Below the pieces are notes generated by a model. The model did not search any database and had not been told where the DNA came from. It was given only the letters and a program-made list of their open reading frames with translations. Below are positions 41,064-50,681 of a DNA stretch of 64,000 bases, piece after piece. This stretch comes from Bradyrhizobium rifense (lineage in GTDB: Bacteria > Pseudomonadota > Alphaproteobacteria > Rhizobiales > Xanthobacteraceae): NCBI RefSeq assembly GCF_008123425.1, contig NZ_VSSS01000061.1:62001-126000 (forward strand), read 5' to 3'. Within the stretch, counting starts at the first letter, position 1; each line of letters starts with the position of its first letter. The translations under genes were made by a program, and so were the position numbers.

Positions 41064-43448
41064 TCAGCGGTAGGTGGTCGGGCCGGTCTGCTTCGGCCCG
41101 ATCGCGTTGATCGTGCCGCGCAGCTTGGTGCGCAGCTCCTCGGCGACGTAATGCGCATCGGCACCGTCACGGATGATCTGCGGGCGGATGAAGATGATCA
41201 GCTCGGTGCGCTTGACCTGCTTGTCGGTCTGCCCAAACACGGCTTCGCCGATGACGGGAATCTGGTCGAGGCCCGGAATGCCCGCGCGGGATTTGGTCTG
41301 GCTGTCGCTGATCAGGCCTGCGAGCAGCACGGTCTGGCCGCTCGCGACCGCAACGGAGCTGCGCACCTTGCGGGTCGACACGGTCGGGGTCAGCGTGTTG
41401 GTCGAGGTCGAGGAGGAACTCGACGAGGTCGACGCGGCCACGGGATTGGAGATCTCCTGCTCGACGTCGAGTCTGACATTGCCATTGGCGTTGATCCGCG
41501 GCACCACACGCAGGATGATACCGGTGCTGCGATAGTCGGTGGTGTTGGCGATGGTGTTGCTGCCGGTCAGCACGGTTGCGCTTCCGGTCTGGATCGGGAT
41601 CTCGTCGCCGACCTGGAGCGTGGCGATCTGGTTGTCGATCACGACGACGGAGGGGTTCGACAGCACCTTGACGTCGGTGATCGAATGCAATGCATTGAGC
41701 ACGGCCCGCGGCGTGGAGGCGTTGCCGACGAGGAAGTTGAAGCCGGGGATGGCGCGCTGGAGCGCGACATCGGCAGCCGCTGCGACGACCGCGGAGGCGC
41801 CGCTATAGCCGAACGAGCCGGTGTCCGGCTTGAGCCCGAGATCTCGGCTCATGATGTAGGACTGCACGCCGTACTGCAGGTCGTCCGTCAGCGTCACCTC
41901 GGCGATCGTTGCATCGATCGCGACCTGAAGCTGCGGCTGGTCGACTTCCTTGATGGTCTGTTCGATGGTCCGATACTGTTCCTGGCTCGCATAGATCAGC
42001 AGCGTGTTGTTGACGCTGTCGGCGGTGATGCGCACGCCATCGAGAACGCCGGCGCCGCCGGGGCCCGATCGTCCGCCGCCCTGGCCCGAGGCGGAGTTGT
42101 CGAACAGGCCGCCGCCGCCCTGGGCGGCGGTCGAGCTCGAGCCATAGCTGCCCTGATTGCTGGACGACGCGTCTGCCGTGGTCGCGCTGCCGCCGCTGCC
42201 GCTCCGTCCGCTTGATCCAAAACCTCCGGAGCCGGATTGACCGGTGGGCGAGGCCGACAAGCGGTTGAGCGCGGAGCCGCCGCTTGAGCTCGCCGACATG
42301 CCGGAGCCCGGCGCGACCTGTCCGGCCGCGCTGTCCAGCGGAGATGACGAGGAGCTGGATGAGCCGCTGCCGCCGAACACGTCGTTCAGCACCCGCGCGA
42401 TCTGCTTGGCGTCGCCGAATTTCACACGATAGACGTGGACTGCCGATCGTCCGGTATTGGTGGTGTCGAGGCGGTGAATCCAGGTCTCGACGCGGCTCAG
42501 CAATTCCGGCTTCCGCGTCACCGCGAGCACCGCGTTCATGCGGGCGATCGACTGGAACTTGATGACGCCCTGCGTCATGCCGCCTTCGCCGGAGTCCACG
42601 ATCTTGTCGAGCTCGGCGATGATCGGTCCCGGATTGCTGTTCTGCACCGGGAAGATGCCGACGGACTGTCCCTTCAGGAAGTCCGCGTCGAAGGAGAGCA
42701 CGAGGTCGACCGCGTTACGTCGCTCGCTGCCGGTGCCCTGGATCAGGATGAGATTGCGGCTGGTGTCGGCGCGGATCATGCCTTGCTTGGTGGCAAAGCT
42801 GTCGACCAGCTTGATGACCGTCTGCGCGGAGACATATTGAAGCGGCACGATCGTGATGCCGTAGCCGGGGGTCATGCGGTCTGCCGCATCCGCCGTGCCG
42901 ACCCCGACCGCGTCTGACTGCGGCATCAACCGGTAGCCGGTGTCGTCGCGCACCAGCGCAACGCCGACCAGACGAAGCGCATTCTCGAGCGCGAATACGA
43001 CATCGGTCTTGGGGATCGGCCGGCCCGACGACAGGCTGATATTGCCCTGGACGCGCGGGTCGATGACGTAGCCGACGCCCAGGATGTCGCCGAGCACGAT
43101 CTTGGCGACGGATGCGATCGGCGAATTGTCGAAATTCAGCTCGAACCGGTCTGTGCTCGTCGTGGCGGCCTGCGCCGACACAGCAGTCGGCGTATCGTCC
43201 CCGGGATCGGCCGCGTAGATTGCGGTCTTCGCCTTGGGGCCGGTGCTGAGCTGCCGTTGCGGCAACTGGTTCGGATAACGCGGCAGCAGGTCGATCGAGC
43301 GGACCTTGTCGAAGACGTCGGGGTCCTTGTTGGCGTCGGCCTCGGCGATGTTGCCCACCGTGTTGCACGACCCGAGCGCCACGCAGATCAGCGCGCACTG
43401 GAGGACCAAGCCGATCCGGAATGCTGTTCGGCTCACTGTCGACCTCAC
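41064..43448 (-). CDS. gspD: Type II secretion secretin GspD
   Basis: 794 residues. The signal ends in a lipobox (VALGSC, Cys28), so it is a lipoprotein that could insert without a separate pilotin. N0-N3 domains follow (FELNFDNSPIASVAKIVLGD, YGITIVPLQYVSAQTVIKLV, GVIKFQSIARMNAVLAVTRK). A Ser/Gly-rich insert of about 105 residues (roughly 365-470) interrupts the N3 region. The C-terminal secretin core has LQVAIDATIAEVTLTDDLQY, VLSNPSVVVIDNQIATLQVG and GIPGLDQIPVIGEAVFG. It forms the outer-membrane channel. It is divergent from gspE. Confidence 0.93.
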   Translation of the reverse strand: MRSTVSRTAFRIGLVLQCALICVALGSCNTVGNIAEADANKDPDVFDKVRSIDLLPRYPNQLPQRQLSTGPKAKTAIYAADPGDDTPTAVSAQAATTSTDRFELNFDNSPIASVAKIVLGDILGVGYVIDPRVQGNISLSSGRPIPKTDVVFALENALRLVGVALVRDDTGYRLMPQSDAVGVGTADAADRMTPGYGITIVPLQYVSAQTVIKLVDSFATKQGMIRADTSRNLILIQGTGSERRNAVDLVLSFDADFLKGQSVGIFPVQNSNPGPIIAELDKIVDSGEGGMTQGVIKFQSIARMNAVLAVTRKPELLSRVETWIHRLDTTNTGRSAVHVYRVKFGDAKQIARVLNDVFGGSGSSSSSSSPLDSAAGQVAPGSGMSASSSGGSALNRLSASPTGQSGSGGFGSSGRSGSGGSATTADASSSNQGSYGSSSTAAQGGGGLFDNSASGQGGGRSGPGGAGVLDGVRITADSVNNTLLIYASQEQYRTIEQTIKEVDQPQLQVAIDATIAEVTLTDDLQYGVQSYIMSRDLGLKPDTGSFGYSGASAVVAAAADVALQRAIPGFNFLVGNASTPRAVLNALHSITDVKVLSNPSVVVIDNQIATLQVGDEIPIQTGSATVLTGSNTIANTTDYRSTGIILRVVPRINANGNVRLDVEQEISNPVAASTSSSSSSTSTNTLTPTVSTRKVRSSVAVASGQTVLLAGLISDSQTKSRAGIPGLDQIPVIGEAVFGQTDKQVKRTELIIFIRPQIIRDGADAHYVAEELRTKLRGTINAIGPKQTGPTTYR

Positions 43449-43752
43449 TCACGCGCCGCCCGTTGCCGCCGCTCGCGGCGGGTCGGACCGAATGACGTTG
43501 ATTAACGTTCTCCTGTGACAGTCATGTGTTATCAATGTTGCTTACGACGTGATGCGTGTGATCGAAAATGTTACTTCCACGTCGAGCGAGGCGAATCGCG
43601 CTGGAATATCAACGTGCTTGATCGTCGTCTCGCTGTAACGTGTCGAGGCCGTGAGGGCAGGCGGTCGCGGCGTCACATTTCCATCCGGACAAGTAAGGTA
43701 AACGGCGCGCTCGCCGCTTCTGGCGGCTGTCAGAGTTTTCCGGTACACGTTC
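43449..43752. other. Divergent gspD-gspE intergenic region
   Basis: 304 bp without a gene. It must hold the promoters for the leftward gspD-Sel1 and rightward gspE-M transcripts. An inverted repeat ACGTT-GATT-AACGT sits at 43495-43508 near the gspD side. gspE lacks an obvious Shine-Dalgarno. No clear -35/-10 pair could be assigned. Confidence 0.5.
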
Positions 43753-45438
43753 ATGGCTCTCCCGAATGCGCACGAGTTCGCAGCTCGTTTCGGCCAGAAG
43801 GCCGGCCTGAAGGCGGATGCGGACAAGCTCGGCAGGCTGAACGGATCCGGTCCCACCGAGGGCGGTCTGCGCAAGCTGTGGGAAATGAGCGAATTGTCGG
43901 CCAGCGAGTTTGCCGACGAGGTCGCAATATTCTTTGAGTTGCCGCGGGTCACGCTTCAGGAGATGATGGCGGCGGAATCCCGGGTGCATCAGTTCTCGCG
44001 CCGGTTTCTGCGTGAGATGGCGGTGTTTCCGTGCCAGCCCGCAGGTGGTTCGCCGGTGCTCGTGCTGGCCGACCCAACCGACCGCGCGTCGATCCAGGCG
44101 GCGGCGATTGTGCTGGGGACGGCGCCTATCATTAGAGTGGCCTCGTTCGAGGATATTGGCACCGTGCTCGACCAGCGCCTCGGCGAGGAGGAGGCGGCCA
44201 GCACCGACAACGCCGTCAATGCCACGGTACAGGACGACGACATCGACAATCTGCGCGACCTCGCCAGCGGCGCGCCGGTCGTCCGCGCCGTCAACGACCT
44301 GTTCGAGACCGCCGTGGAACTGCGCGCCAGCGACATTCATATTGAGCCCGGTCGCTCGTCGCTCACCGTGCGTATGCGCGTCGACGGCCTCCTGCGTAAC
44401 GTGGCGACGCCGAGTGGCGTTCCGCCGGCGGCCGTGATCTCCCGCATCAAGATTTTGGCGGGGCTCAACATTGCCGAGCGCCGTTTGCCGCAGGACGGTG
44501 GCGCGCGCGTACGTGCGGCGCGATCGGAGATCGACGTGCGCGTCGCGATCATGCCGACGCAGCATGGCGAGTCCGCCGTGATCCGCCTGTTGCCACGTGA
44601 CCGCGCCCTGCTATCGATCGACAAGCTCGGCTTCCTCGCCAGCGATCAGGCGAAATTGCGTCGCATGCTCGCCTTGCCGCACGGCATGATCATCGTCACC
44701 GGTCCGACCGGCAGCGGCAAGACCACGACGCTTGCGACGGTGCTGTCGCTGCTCAACGAGCCGACGCGAAAAATCCTGACCATCGAGGATCCCGTCGAAT
44801 ATGAGATCCCCGGCATCTCCCAATCCCAGGCCAAGCCGTCGATCGGCCTGACCTTTGCGACCGCGCTGCGCTCCTTCGTGCGTCAGGACCCTGACGTGAT
44901 CATGGTCGGCGAGGTCCGCGACTCCGAGACGGCACATGTCGCCATCCACGCCGCGCTCACCGGCCATCTCGTGCTGACCACGCTGCATACCGAGACGGCG
45001 GCCGCAGCCGTGCCGCGCTTGCTCGATCTTGGCGTCGAGGCCTTCCTGCTGCGATCGACCCTGCGCGCGGTGATCGCGCAGCGCCTCGTGCGTCAGCTGT
45101 GCGACCGCTGCAAGACCAGCCGGCCGCTGACCCATGCCGACGTCGAGGCCGATCCGCGCTACACGGCGGTGGGTCTTTCCGTCGGTAACGTCATCTTCGA
45201 ACCGGCTGGCTGTGAACGATGCGGCGGCGTCGGCTATCGCGGCCGTATCGGCGTGTTCGAGGTGCTGGAGATGAACGAGGAGGTCCGCGCGCTGGTCGAG
45301 GAGCAGTCCGACTGGGAGTCCATCGACAAGGTCGCCATCCGCAACGGCATGACGACGATGATCGAGGACGGTCTTGAAAAATGCCTGTCGGGCATGACTT
45401 CGGCGGCGGAGATCCTTCGTGTGACCACCGTGCGGTGA
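43753..45438 (+). CDS. gspE: Type II secretion ATPase GspE
   Basis: 561 residues. An N-terminal domain of about 170 residues for GspL binding is followed by the ATPase: ASDIHIEPGRSSLTVRMRVD, Walker A VTGPTGSGKTTTLAT, the Asp box ILTIEDPVEYEIPG, Walker B RQDPDVIMVGEVRDSETA and the His box TGHLVLTTLHTETA. A tetracysteine zinc motif (CDRCKTSRP and CERCGGVGY) is present as in GspE of the Xcp/Pul group. It powers pseudopilus assembly at the inner membrane. Confidence 0.95.
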   Translation: MALPNAHEFAARFGQKAGLKADADKLGRLNGSGPTEGGLRKLWEMSELSASEFADEVAIFFELPRVTLQEMMAAESRVHQFSRRFLREMAVFPCQPAGGSPVLVLADPTDRASIQAAAIVLGTAPIIRVASFEDIGTVLDQRLGEEEAASTDNAVNATVQDDDIDNLRDLASGAPVVRAVNDLFETAVELRASDIHIEPGRSSLTVRMRVDGLLRNVATPSGVPPAAVISRIKILAGLNIAERRLPQDGGARVRAARSEIDVRVAIMPTQHGESAVIRLLPRDRALLSIDKLGFLASDQAKLRRMLALPHGMIIVTGPTGSGKTTTLATVLSLLNEPTRKILTIEDPVEYEIPGISQSQAKPSIGLTFATALRSFVRQDPDVIMVGEVRDSETAHVAIHAALTGHLVLTTLHTETAAAAVPRLLDLGVEAFLLRSTLRAVIAQRLVRQLCDRCKTSRPLTHADVEADPRYTAVGLSVGNVIFEPAGCERCGGVGYRGRIGVFEVLEMNEEVRALVEEQSDWESIDKVAIRNGMTTMIEDGLEKCLSGMTSAAEILRVTTVR

Positions 45439-45442
45439 CGAG

Positions 45443-46660
45443 ATGCCGAACTTCCGCTATCGCGCGCTGACACAGAAGGGCGAAGTCGTTTCCGGCTCGA
45501 TCACCGCGGCTGATCTCGCCGAGGTTGCCCAGCGCATCGAATATCTCGGGCTGGTCGCGATCGACGCCGGCCCGGAGGAAGAGGCCAGGGGCTGGTCGCT
45601 GTCGCTGGCCTCACTGTCGCTGTCCAGGCCGGGACCGGCTGACGTCACCATCTTCACCCGCGATCTTGCCTTATTGTTGAAAGCGGGCGCGCGCCTCAAC
45701 GATGCGCTCGAACTGCTCGCCAATGACATGGATGTCGGCCGGCTGCGGCCTGTCATCAACGACATCAAGAATGCGATCATGTCCGGCGAGAGCTTTGCCG
45801 AGGCGCTCGGGCGCGAGCCGACGCTGTTTCCGGCAATGTATGTCGCCCTCGTCAGGGTCGGGGAGATGTCCGGCGGGCTCGATCACATCCTGGAGACGAT
45901 CGGGATCGAGCGCACGCGGGCCGAGGCCTTGCGTCGCAAGGTGACAGGGGCGTTGCAATATCCTGCTTTCGTGCTGCTCGCGGCCGGCGGTGTCCTGATT
46001 TTCTTCGTCACATTCGTATTGCCGCAGTTTTCCGCGGTGCTGCGCGACTTCAACGCGAAGACGGACCCGGTCATCGAGGTTTTCCTTGCGCTGTCTGACG
46101 TGCTGCGCGGCCATGGCCCGGAGGTCGGCGCCGTGGTCGGCATCATCGTGATCGGCGGCTGGCTCGCCTGGCGCAGGCCAGCCGTGCGTGCGAGTGTCGT
46201 GACGCAGCTGGCGCGGCTTCCCGTGATCTCGACGGTCGTGGAATTTCATCGCGCCGCGCTGTTCTCGCGCAATCTTGGCATCCTGCTCGGCAGTGGCGTG
46301 ACGCTGACCGCCACGCTACGCATCCTGATCGACATCATGACGGCCACCGGCGAGGTGCCGGCCTGGGCGGCGATGGCCGACCGCGTGCGTCATGGCGGCA
46401 GGCTTGCGGACGCTTTGGCCGCCTCGGCCGTTTTGCCGCCGGTCGCGGTGCGCATGCTGCGGCTCGGTGAGGAGACCGGCCAGCTGCCGACGTTGTCGGG
46501 CCGGGTCGCGGAATTCTACGAGGAGAAGCTGCAACGCCAGCTCGATCGTGTCGTGGCCATCATTGGCCCTGCGGCTATCATCCTCATCAGCGTCGTCGTT
46601 GGCGGATTGATCGTGTCGGTCATGACGGCGCTGCTGTCGGTCACGCAAGTTGTCGGATGA
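45443..46660 (+). CDS. gspF: Type II secretion inner-membrane platform protein GspF
   Basis: 405 residues, the usual length. It begins MPNFRYRALTQKGEVVSG, as GspF does. Two GspF domains follow (DVTIFTRDLALLLKAGARLN, and FHRAALFSRNLGILLGSGVT), each with a following helix, and the transmembrane segments include AFVLLAAGGVLIFFVTFVLP and IIGPAAIILISVVVGGLIV. The protein is the base on which pseudopilins are assembled. The gene starts 4 nt after gspE. Confidence 0.95.
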   Translation: MPNFRYRALTQKGEVVSGSITAADLAEVAQRIEYLGLVAIDAGPEEEARGWSLSLASLSLSRPGPADVTIFTRDLALLLKAGARLNDALELLANDMDVGRLRPVINDIKNAIMSGESFAEALGREPTLFPAMYVALVRVGEMSGGLDHILETIGIERTRAEALRRKVTGALQYPAFVLLAAGGVLIFFVTFVLPQFSAVLRDFNAKTDPVIEVFLALSDVLRGHGPEVGAVVGIIVIGGWLAWRRPAVRASVVTQLARLPVISTVVEFHRAALFSRNLGILLGSGVTLTATLRILIDIMTATGEVPAWAAMADRVRHGGRLADALAASAVLPPVAVRMLRLGEETGQLPTLSGRVAEFYEEKLQRQLDRVVAIIGPAAIILISVVVGGLIVSVMTALLSVTQVVG

Positions 46661-46676
46661 GCAAGGGAGGGCACGC

Positions 46677-47147
46677 ATGATCCGCTTTTCGAGGAGGAGC
46701 CTGTTCGCTCCGCCGCGGCGGCGTCGACGCCGTCGCGGGGAAGAAGGTTTTACGCTGGTCGAGATGCTGGTCGTGATCACCATCATCGGCATGATCATGG
46801 CGCTGGTCGGCCCGCGCGTGCTCAACTATCTCAGCGAGTCCCGCGTGAAGGCTGCAAAAATCCAGATCCAGAGTTTTGGCAGCGCGCTCGACCTGTTTTA
46901 CCTCGATGCCGGCCGCTTTCCGACGAGTTCCGAGGGGTTGGGTGCGCTCGCCCACGCGGTGAGCGGCGTGACGTCCTGGAACGGACCCTATGTGAAGGGC
47001 GCTAGCGTTCCCAACGATCCATGGGGCAATCCTTATGTCTACAAGCAGCCAGGGGAGAAGGACCCTTACGAAATCCGTTCGCTCGGTTCGGATGGCCAGG
47101 AAGGCGGGACGGGAACGGCGGGCGATATCACCTCGGCTGCGAAGTAG
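46677..47147 (+). CDS. gspG: Major pseudopilin GspG
   Basis: 156 residues. AAGGGAGGG sets ATG 46677. The prepilin signal EEGFTLVEMLVVITIIGM has cleavage after Gly24 and Glu at mature position 5. The leader is unusual: 24 residues with seven consecutive Arg (14-20). The C-terminal region has PTSSEGLGALAH, NGPYVKG and DPWGNPYVYKQPGE, the calcium-binding loop region of GspG. A prepilin peptidase (GspO) is needed but is not in the window. Confidence 0.94.
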   Translation: MIRFSRRSLFAPPRRRRRRRGEEGFTLVEMLVVITIIGMIMALVGPRVLNYLSESRVKAAKIQIQSFGSALDLFYLDAGRFPTSSEGLGALAHAVSGVTSWNGPYVKGASVPNDPWGNPYVYKQPGEKDPYEIRSLGSDGQEGGTGTAGDITSAAK

Positions 47148-47607
47148 CGACGAGGCGGGTTTCACGCTGCTGGAGATGGTCTGCGTGCTTGCGATCATGG
47201 CACTGCTCGTTGCCATTTCGCTGCCGCGCATGCCGATATCGACGTCGCGGCCGAAGCTGGAAGCCTATGCGATCCAGATCGCGACCTTGCTCAAGGCCGA
47301 TCGCAATGCGGCGCTCGGGCGACGGCTCGCGTTTGGCGCCGTCGTCGATGCGCCGGGACGAACCATCCGGGCCGGTTCGAGCGCGCGCTTCGTCAGGGTC
47401 CCTGATGACGTCGAGTTCGATGCGCTGCTGCCGCAGCGCTGCAATGGGCGCGACGTGCCGTCGACCATCACGTTTCTGCCGAGCGGGATGTCCTGCGGCG
47501 GAGCGATACGGCTGACGCGGTTCGGCAGCGGGTTCGATGTACGGGTGAACTGGTTGACGGGAGGGGTAGACATTGTCGCGCAGGATATCGTCCAGGCGTC
47601 ACAGTGA
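47092..47607 (+). CDS. gspH: Minor pseudopilin GspH
   Basis: About 171 residues from ATG 47092, which lies inside the end of gspG (56-nt overlap); a strong ribosome site is absent, so translation may be coupled. The prepilin helix reads EAGFTLLEMVCVLAIMALLVA with Glu at +5. The globular part includes KLEAYAIQIATLLKADRNAA and GRRLAFGAVVDAPGRTIRAG, typical of GspH. Minor pseudopilins form the tip of the pseudopilus with GspI, J and K. Confidence 0.88.
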   Translation: MARKAGRERRAISPRLRSSDEAGFTLLEMVCVLAIMALLVAISLPRMPISTSRPKLEAYAIQIATLLKADRNAALGRRLAFGAVVDAPGRTIRAGSSARFVRVPDDVEFDALLPQRCNGRDVPSTITFLPSGMSCGGAIRLTRFGSGFDVRVNWLTGGVDIVAQDIVQASQ

Positions 47608-47980
47608 AGCCGGCTTCACGATGATCGAGGCGGTGGTCGCGCTCGCGCTGGTGTCGATCGTGCTCGCCGCGATCGGCTCGCTCGTCGCCAGGAACGTGCG
47701 CGGCGCGCAGCAGCTCGAGCAACATACCGCATTGATGCAGACGGCGCGGCTGATCGCATCCCGTCTGCCGCAGGGCGGTCAGCCGCTTCCGACCGAGCTT
47801 GCGGGCAGGGAGGCCGGCTATCGCTGGCAGATGCGGATATCGCCGTTCGTGGATGACGAGACGGCGATTCCGGATTCGCCGTTCATTCCGCGCCGCATCG
47901 AGCTTCGCGTGCAATCGCCGACCGGTGCGATCGTCTCGCTCGAGACCCTGCGCCTGCAATACCGCGAGGAACGCCAATGA
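47573..47980 (+). CDS. gspI: Minor pseudopilin GspI
   Basis: 135 residues from TTG 47573, with GGGAGGGG about 8 nt upstream inside gspH (35-nt overlap). The prepilin signal SEAGFTMIEAVVALALVSIV shows cleavage before Phe and Glu at +5. The C-terminal part has RWQMRISPF and IELRVQSPTGAIVSLETLRL, as in GspI. It nucleates the tip complex with GspJ and GspK. Confidence 0.9.
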   Translation: MSRRISSRRHSEAGFTMIEAVVALALVSIVLAAIGSLVARNVRGAQQLEQHTALMQTARLIASRLPQGGQPLPTELAGREAGYRWQMRISPFVDDETAIPDSPFIPRRIELRVQSPTGAIVSLETLRLQYREERQ

Positions 47981-48678
47981 GGCCGCTCTGTCGCCGGGTG
48001 TGGAAATCGACTGCCGGCTTCACCATGTTCGAGGCCCTCGTCGCCATTGCGCTGATGGGACTGGTCCTCGGCGCGCTGGCGAGCGTGACGGGAGAATGGC
48101 TGCCGCCCTGGAGCCGCGGATTGGTCCAGGTTCAACGCAACGAGCAGGTCACGATCGCGCTTGACCGCCTGGCGGCCGACCTGTCTGCGGCCGAGTTCGT
48201 CATGCCGAACCGGGCGAGCACCGCTGCGCTGTTTCGCGGCGATCAATCGTCGGTCATCTTCGTGCGCTCGGCGCTCGGCCCCAACAATCGTGCGGGGCTG
48301 GAGATCGTGCGGATCGCGGAAGTGACTGATCGCGCCGGGAGGGCGCTGGTGCGGAGCCGCGCGCCGTTCGTTCTCCTTCCGAGCGGGGATCCCGCGATCG
48401 ACCCGATCCCGTTTGCGGATCCGGTCGTGCTGCTGCGTGGCCCGCTTCGGATCACGTTTGCCTTTGCCGGCCCGCGTGGCGGGTGGACCGGCAATTGGCC
48501 CAACTGGGCGAGCCTGCCTGCCGTGGTCCGCTTCGACCTCCACGACGCCGAAGGCAAGGTCGTGCTGTCGACCGCGACGCGGGTCCGTGCCGACACCGGC
48601 CCGCCGCAATCCGAGCAGGCCAATGACGCGCCGCCGCCGGACACTCAGGCGCGCAACAGCAACGGGACCGGGGGTTAG
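47977..48678 (+). CDS. gspJ: Minor pseudopilin GspJ
   Basis: 233 residues, ATGA overlap with gspI. The signal TAGFTMFEALVAIALMGLVL has Glu at +5. The globular domain contains VTIALDRLAADLSAAEFVMP and SVIFVRSALGPNNRAGLEIV, as in GspJ. The C-terminal 30 residues are a Pro/Gln/Asn-rich tail (QSEQANDAPPPDTQARNSNG), which is longer than usual. Confidence 0.9.
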   Translation: MRPLCRRVWKSTAGFTMFEALVAIALMGLVLGALASVTGEWLPPWSRGLVQVQRNEQVTIALDRLAADLSAAEFVMPNRASTAALFRGDQSSVIFVRSALGPNNRAGLEIVRIAEVTDRAGRALVRSRAPFVLLPSGDPAIDPIPFADPVVLLRGPLRITFAFAGPRGGWTGNWPNWASLPAVVRFDLHDAEGKVVLSTATRVRADTGPPQSEQANDAPPPDTQARNSNGTGG

Positions 48679-49611
48679 GTGATTATGACCTATCCGAGGG
48701 CAGGCGGTTCGCGCGCAGGCGAGCGCGGATTCATCGTGGTTGCAGCCCTGTGGATGCTTGCCGCGCTGGCCGCACTCACCTTGGTGGGCTCGGTGTACAT
48801 GACCCAATCGGCCATCGCGCTCTCCGCCTTCGATGCGACGACGCAGCTTCAGATGGTCGAGATGGCCGGCATCGAAATGGCGGTCTACCAGCTGTCTGGC
48901 GCAGCACCAGGCGCGCGCCCGAGCCATGGCAGTCTTGCATTCAGGCTGTCGAATGCGCGGGTGGCGGTCGAGTACCAGTCGGAGGCCGCCCGCATCAATC
49001 TCAACATGGCGCCACGGTCCATGATCGCCGGCTTGTTTGCGGCCCTCGGCATCGAGTCCGACGCCGCGAGCCAGCTCGCCGACAGGGTGGTGGCATGGCG
49101 GAGCGCGCCACGATCGAATGCGCAGGATGACGAAAACTCTCTTTACACATCCACGGGTCTGAACTATCTGCCCCGCCGCGCGCCCTTCAACAGCGTCGAC
49201 GAGCTCTCGCTGGTGGTGGGCATGCCCGCGGCGCTGATGGAGCGGGCGCGGCCCTTCCTGACGCTGTACAGTGGCATCGCCGGGATCAACGTGCTGGAGG
49301 CGGCGCCCGAGGTCATGGCCGCGTTGCCCGACATGACATCGGTGAAGCTCGATGCATTCCTGAACCAGCGAGACTCGCTGCCGTCAACCGATCCGGAATT
49401 TGTCCTCGGCATCCTCGGCGGTAGAACGCTGGGTGCGACGGTCGCCGGGAGCGATGCCTACCGCATCCGCATGCGCGTCGTCCTTGCCGACGGAAGAGAC
49501 AGCCGGTCGGAAGGCGTCATCATGCTTCCCGTAGCTGGGGTGAAGACCGCCTACCGCGTGTTCACCTGGCGGGACGAGATCGATCCATCGACAGGAGCGG
49601 CGCAGAGATGA
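48679..49611 (+). CDS. gspK: Minor pseudopilin GspK
   Basis: 310 residues. The start is GTG 48679 or ATG 48685; spacing to GGGGG allows either. The prepilin-like helix ERGFIVVAALWMLAALAALT lacks Glu at +5, which is normal for GspK at the pilus tip. The rest matches GspK: INLNMAPRSMIAGLFAALGI, VVAWRSAPRSNAQDDENSLY, NSVDELSLVVGMPAALMERA and INVLEAAPEVMAALP, with the helix-hairpin-helix-like region. Confidence 0.92.
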   Translation: MIMTYPRAGGSRAGERGFIVVAALWMLAALAALTLVGSVYMTQSAIALSAFDATTQLQMVEMAGIEMAVYQLSGAAPGARPSHGSLAFRLSNARVAVEYQSEAARINLNMAPRSMIAGLFAALGIESDAASQLADRVVAWRSAPRSNAQDDENSLYTSTGLNYLPRRAPFNSVDELSLVVGMPAALMERARPFLTLYSGIAGINVLEAAPEVMAALPDMTSVKLDAFLNQRDSLPSTDPEFVLGILGGRTLGATVAGSDAYRIRMRVVLADGRDSRSEGVIMLPVAGVKTAYRVFTWRDEIDPSTGAAQR

Positions 49612-50681
49612 GCATAGTGAGTGATATGACGGCCGCGCTGTCCTTGTGGATCGACACTGTGACCGGTGTCGTCAGCACCCGGCTGGCGCATGTAAAGCCG
49701 GTTCGACGGATCGAGGTCGCCGAGGATGAGACCGGCGTCTTCGCGATGCGCCTCGCGCCGACAACGAAAACTGCGGACGGCGATCTCGCGCCCTGTCGCG
49801 TCGATGTTGCCGATGGAGCGATCGCCAACGAGCTTTCTCCGCAATGGGCGGCCGCGGTTCGCGGCGGCATGGTCGAATTGCTGCTCCAGCCGTCCCGCTT
49901 CATCCTTCGCCCCATCGAGCTGCCGGGGCGCGCCGCCGAGTTCCTCGACGGGATCGTTCGGGCGCAGATCGATCGCATCACCCCCTGGTCTGCGAGCGAT
50001 GCACTGTTTCACTGGACCCCGCCACATGACATTGGCGGCGATCGCATCGAAACCACCGTGATCACGACCGGGCGAGCGGCGGCGGCCTCGTTGGTGCAGG
50101 CGTTTTCGGATCTGGGAGCCGCTGGTGTCGAGATCTCAACGGTGACACCCGATCATGGTCGGATCGTCGTGCTGGATCAGCGCAGCGGCAAGCAGGCGGA
50201 AAACCGCAGACTGCGGACTGGGCTGGTCGCGGCGCTCGCGTCGACCGGCCTGCTCGCGATGCTTTCGTTCGGCTTCGGTGGGTTCGTCGCCGATTCCTAT
50301 GATGCGCAGCAGCAGCAGATCCAGCAGCGGATTTCGGAGCGGCGCGCGATCATGCGCGGCAATGAGCCCGGCGCAGGCGGCAGCCCGCTCGAGCTATTGA
50401 TCCGCCGCAAGCAGAGCTCGCCTGCCAGCGTGATCATCATCGAAGCGCTGTCGGCGTTGCTTCCCCAGGATACCTATGCGACCGAAGTCCGGATCGAGGG
50501 GGATAAACTGCAGATCGTCGGCGTCACCCGCGATGCGCCGTCGCTGATTTCGATCCTGGAGCAGTCGCCGCACTTTTCCAGTGCGGGCTTCTTCGCGCCG
50601 ACGACACACGCCGCCAACGAGCCTGGCGAGCGCTTTCACATCGAAACCAAGCTCAAGCCATATTTCGGGTCCGGCACATGA
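49608..50681 (+). CDS. gspL: GspL-like inner-membrane assembly protein
   Basis: 357 residues, ATGA overlap with gspK. An N-terminal cytoplasmic part of about 200 residues (VELLLQPSRFILRPIELPGR, VRAQIDRITPWSASDALFHW) is followed by one transmembrane helix (GLVAALASTGLLAMLSFGFG), a coiled coil (YDAQQQQIQQRISERRAIM) and a periplasmic ferredoxin-like PilN/GspL domain (IIEALSALLPQDTYATEVRI). It would link GspE to the platform. Sequence is diverged, so the call rests on topology and gene order. Confidence 0.82.
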   Translation: MSIVSDMTAALSLWIDTVTGVVSTRLAHVKPVRRIEVAEDETGVFAMRLAPTTKTADGDLAPCRVDVADGAIANELSPQWAAAVRGGMVELLLQPSRFILRPIELPGRAAEFLDGIVRAQIDRITPWSASDALFHWTPPHDIGGDRIETTVITTGRAAAASLVQAFSDLGAAGVEISTVTPDHGRIVVLDQRSGKQAENRRLRTGLVAALASTGLLAMLSFGFGGFVADSYDAQQQQIQQRISERRAIMRGNEPGAGGSPLELLIRRKQSSPASVIIIEALSALLPQDTYATEVRIEGDKLQIVGVTRDAPSLISILEQSPHFSSAGFFAPTTHAANEPGERFHIETKLKPYFGSGT

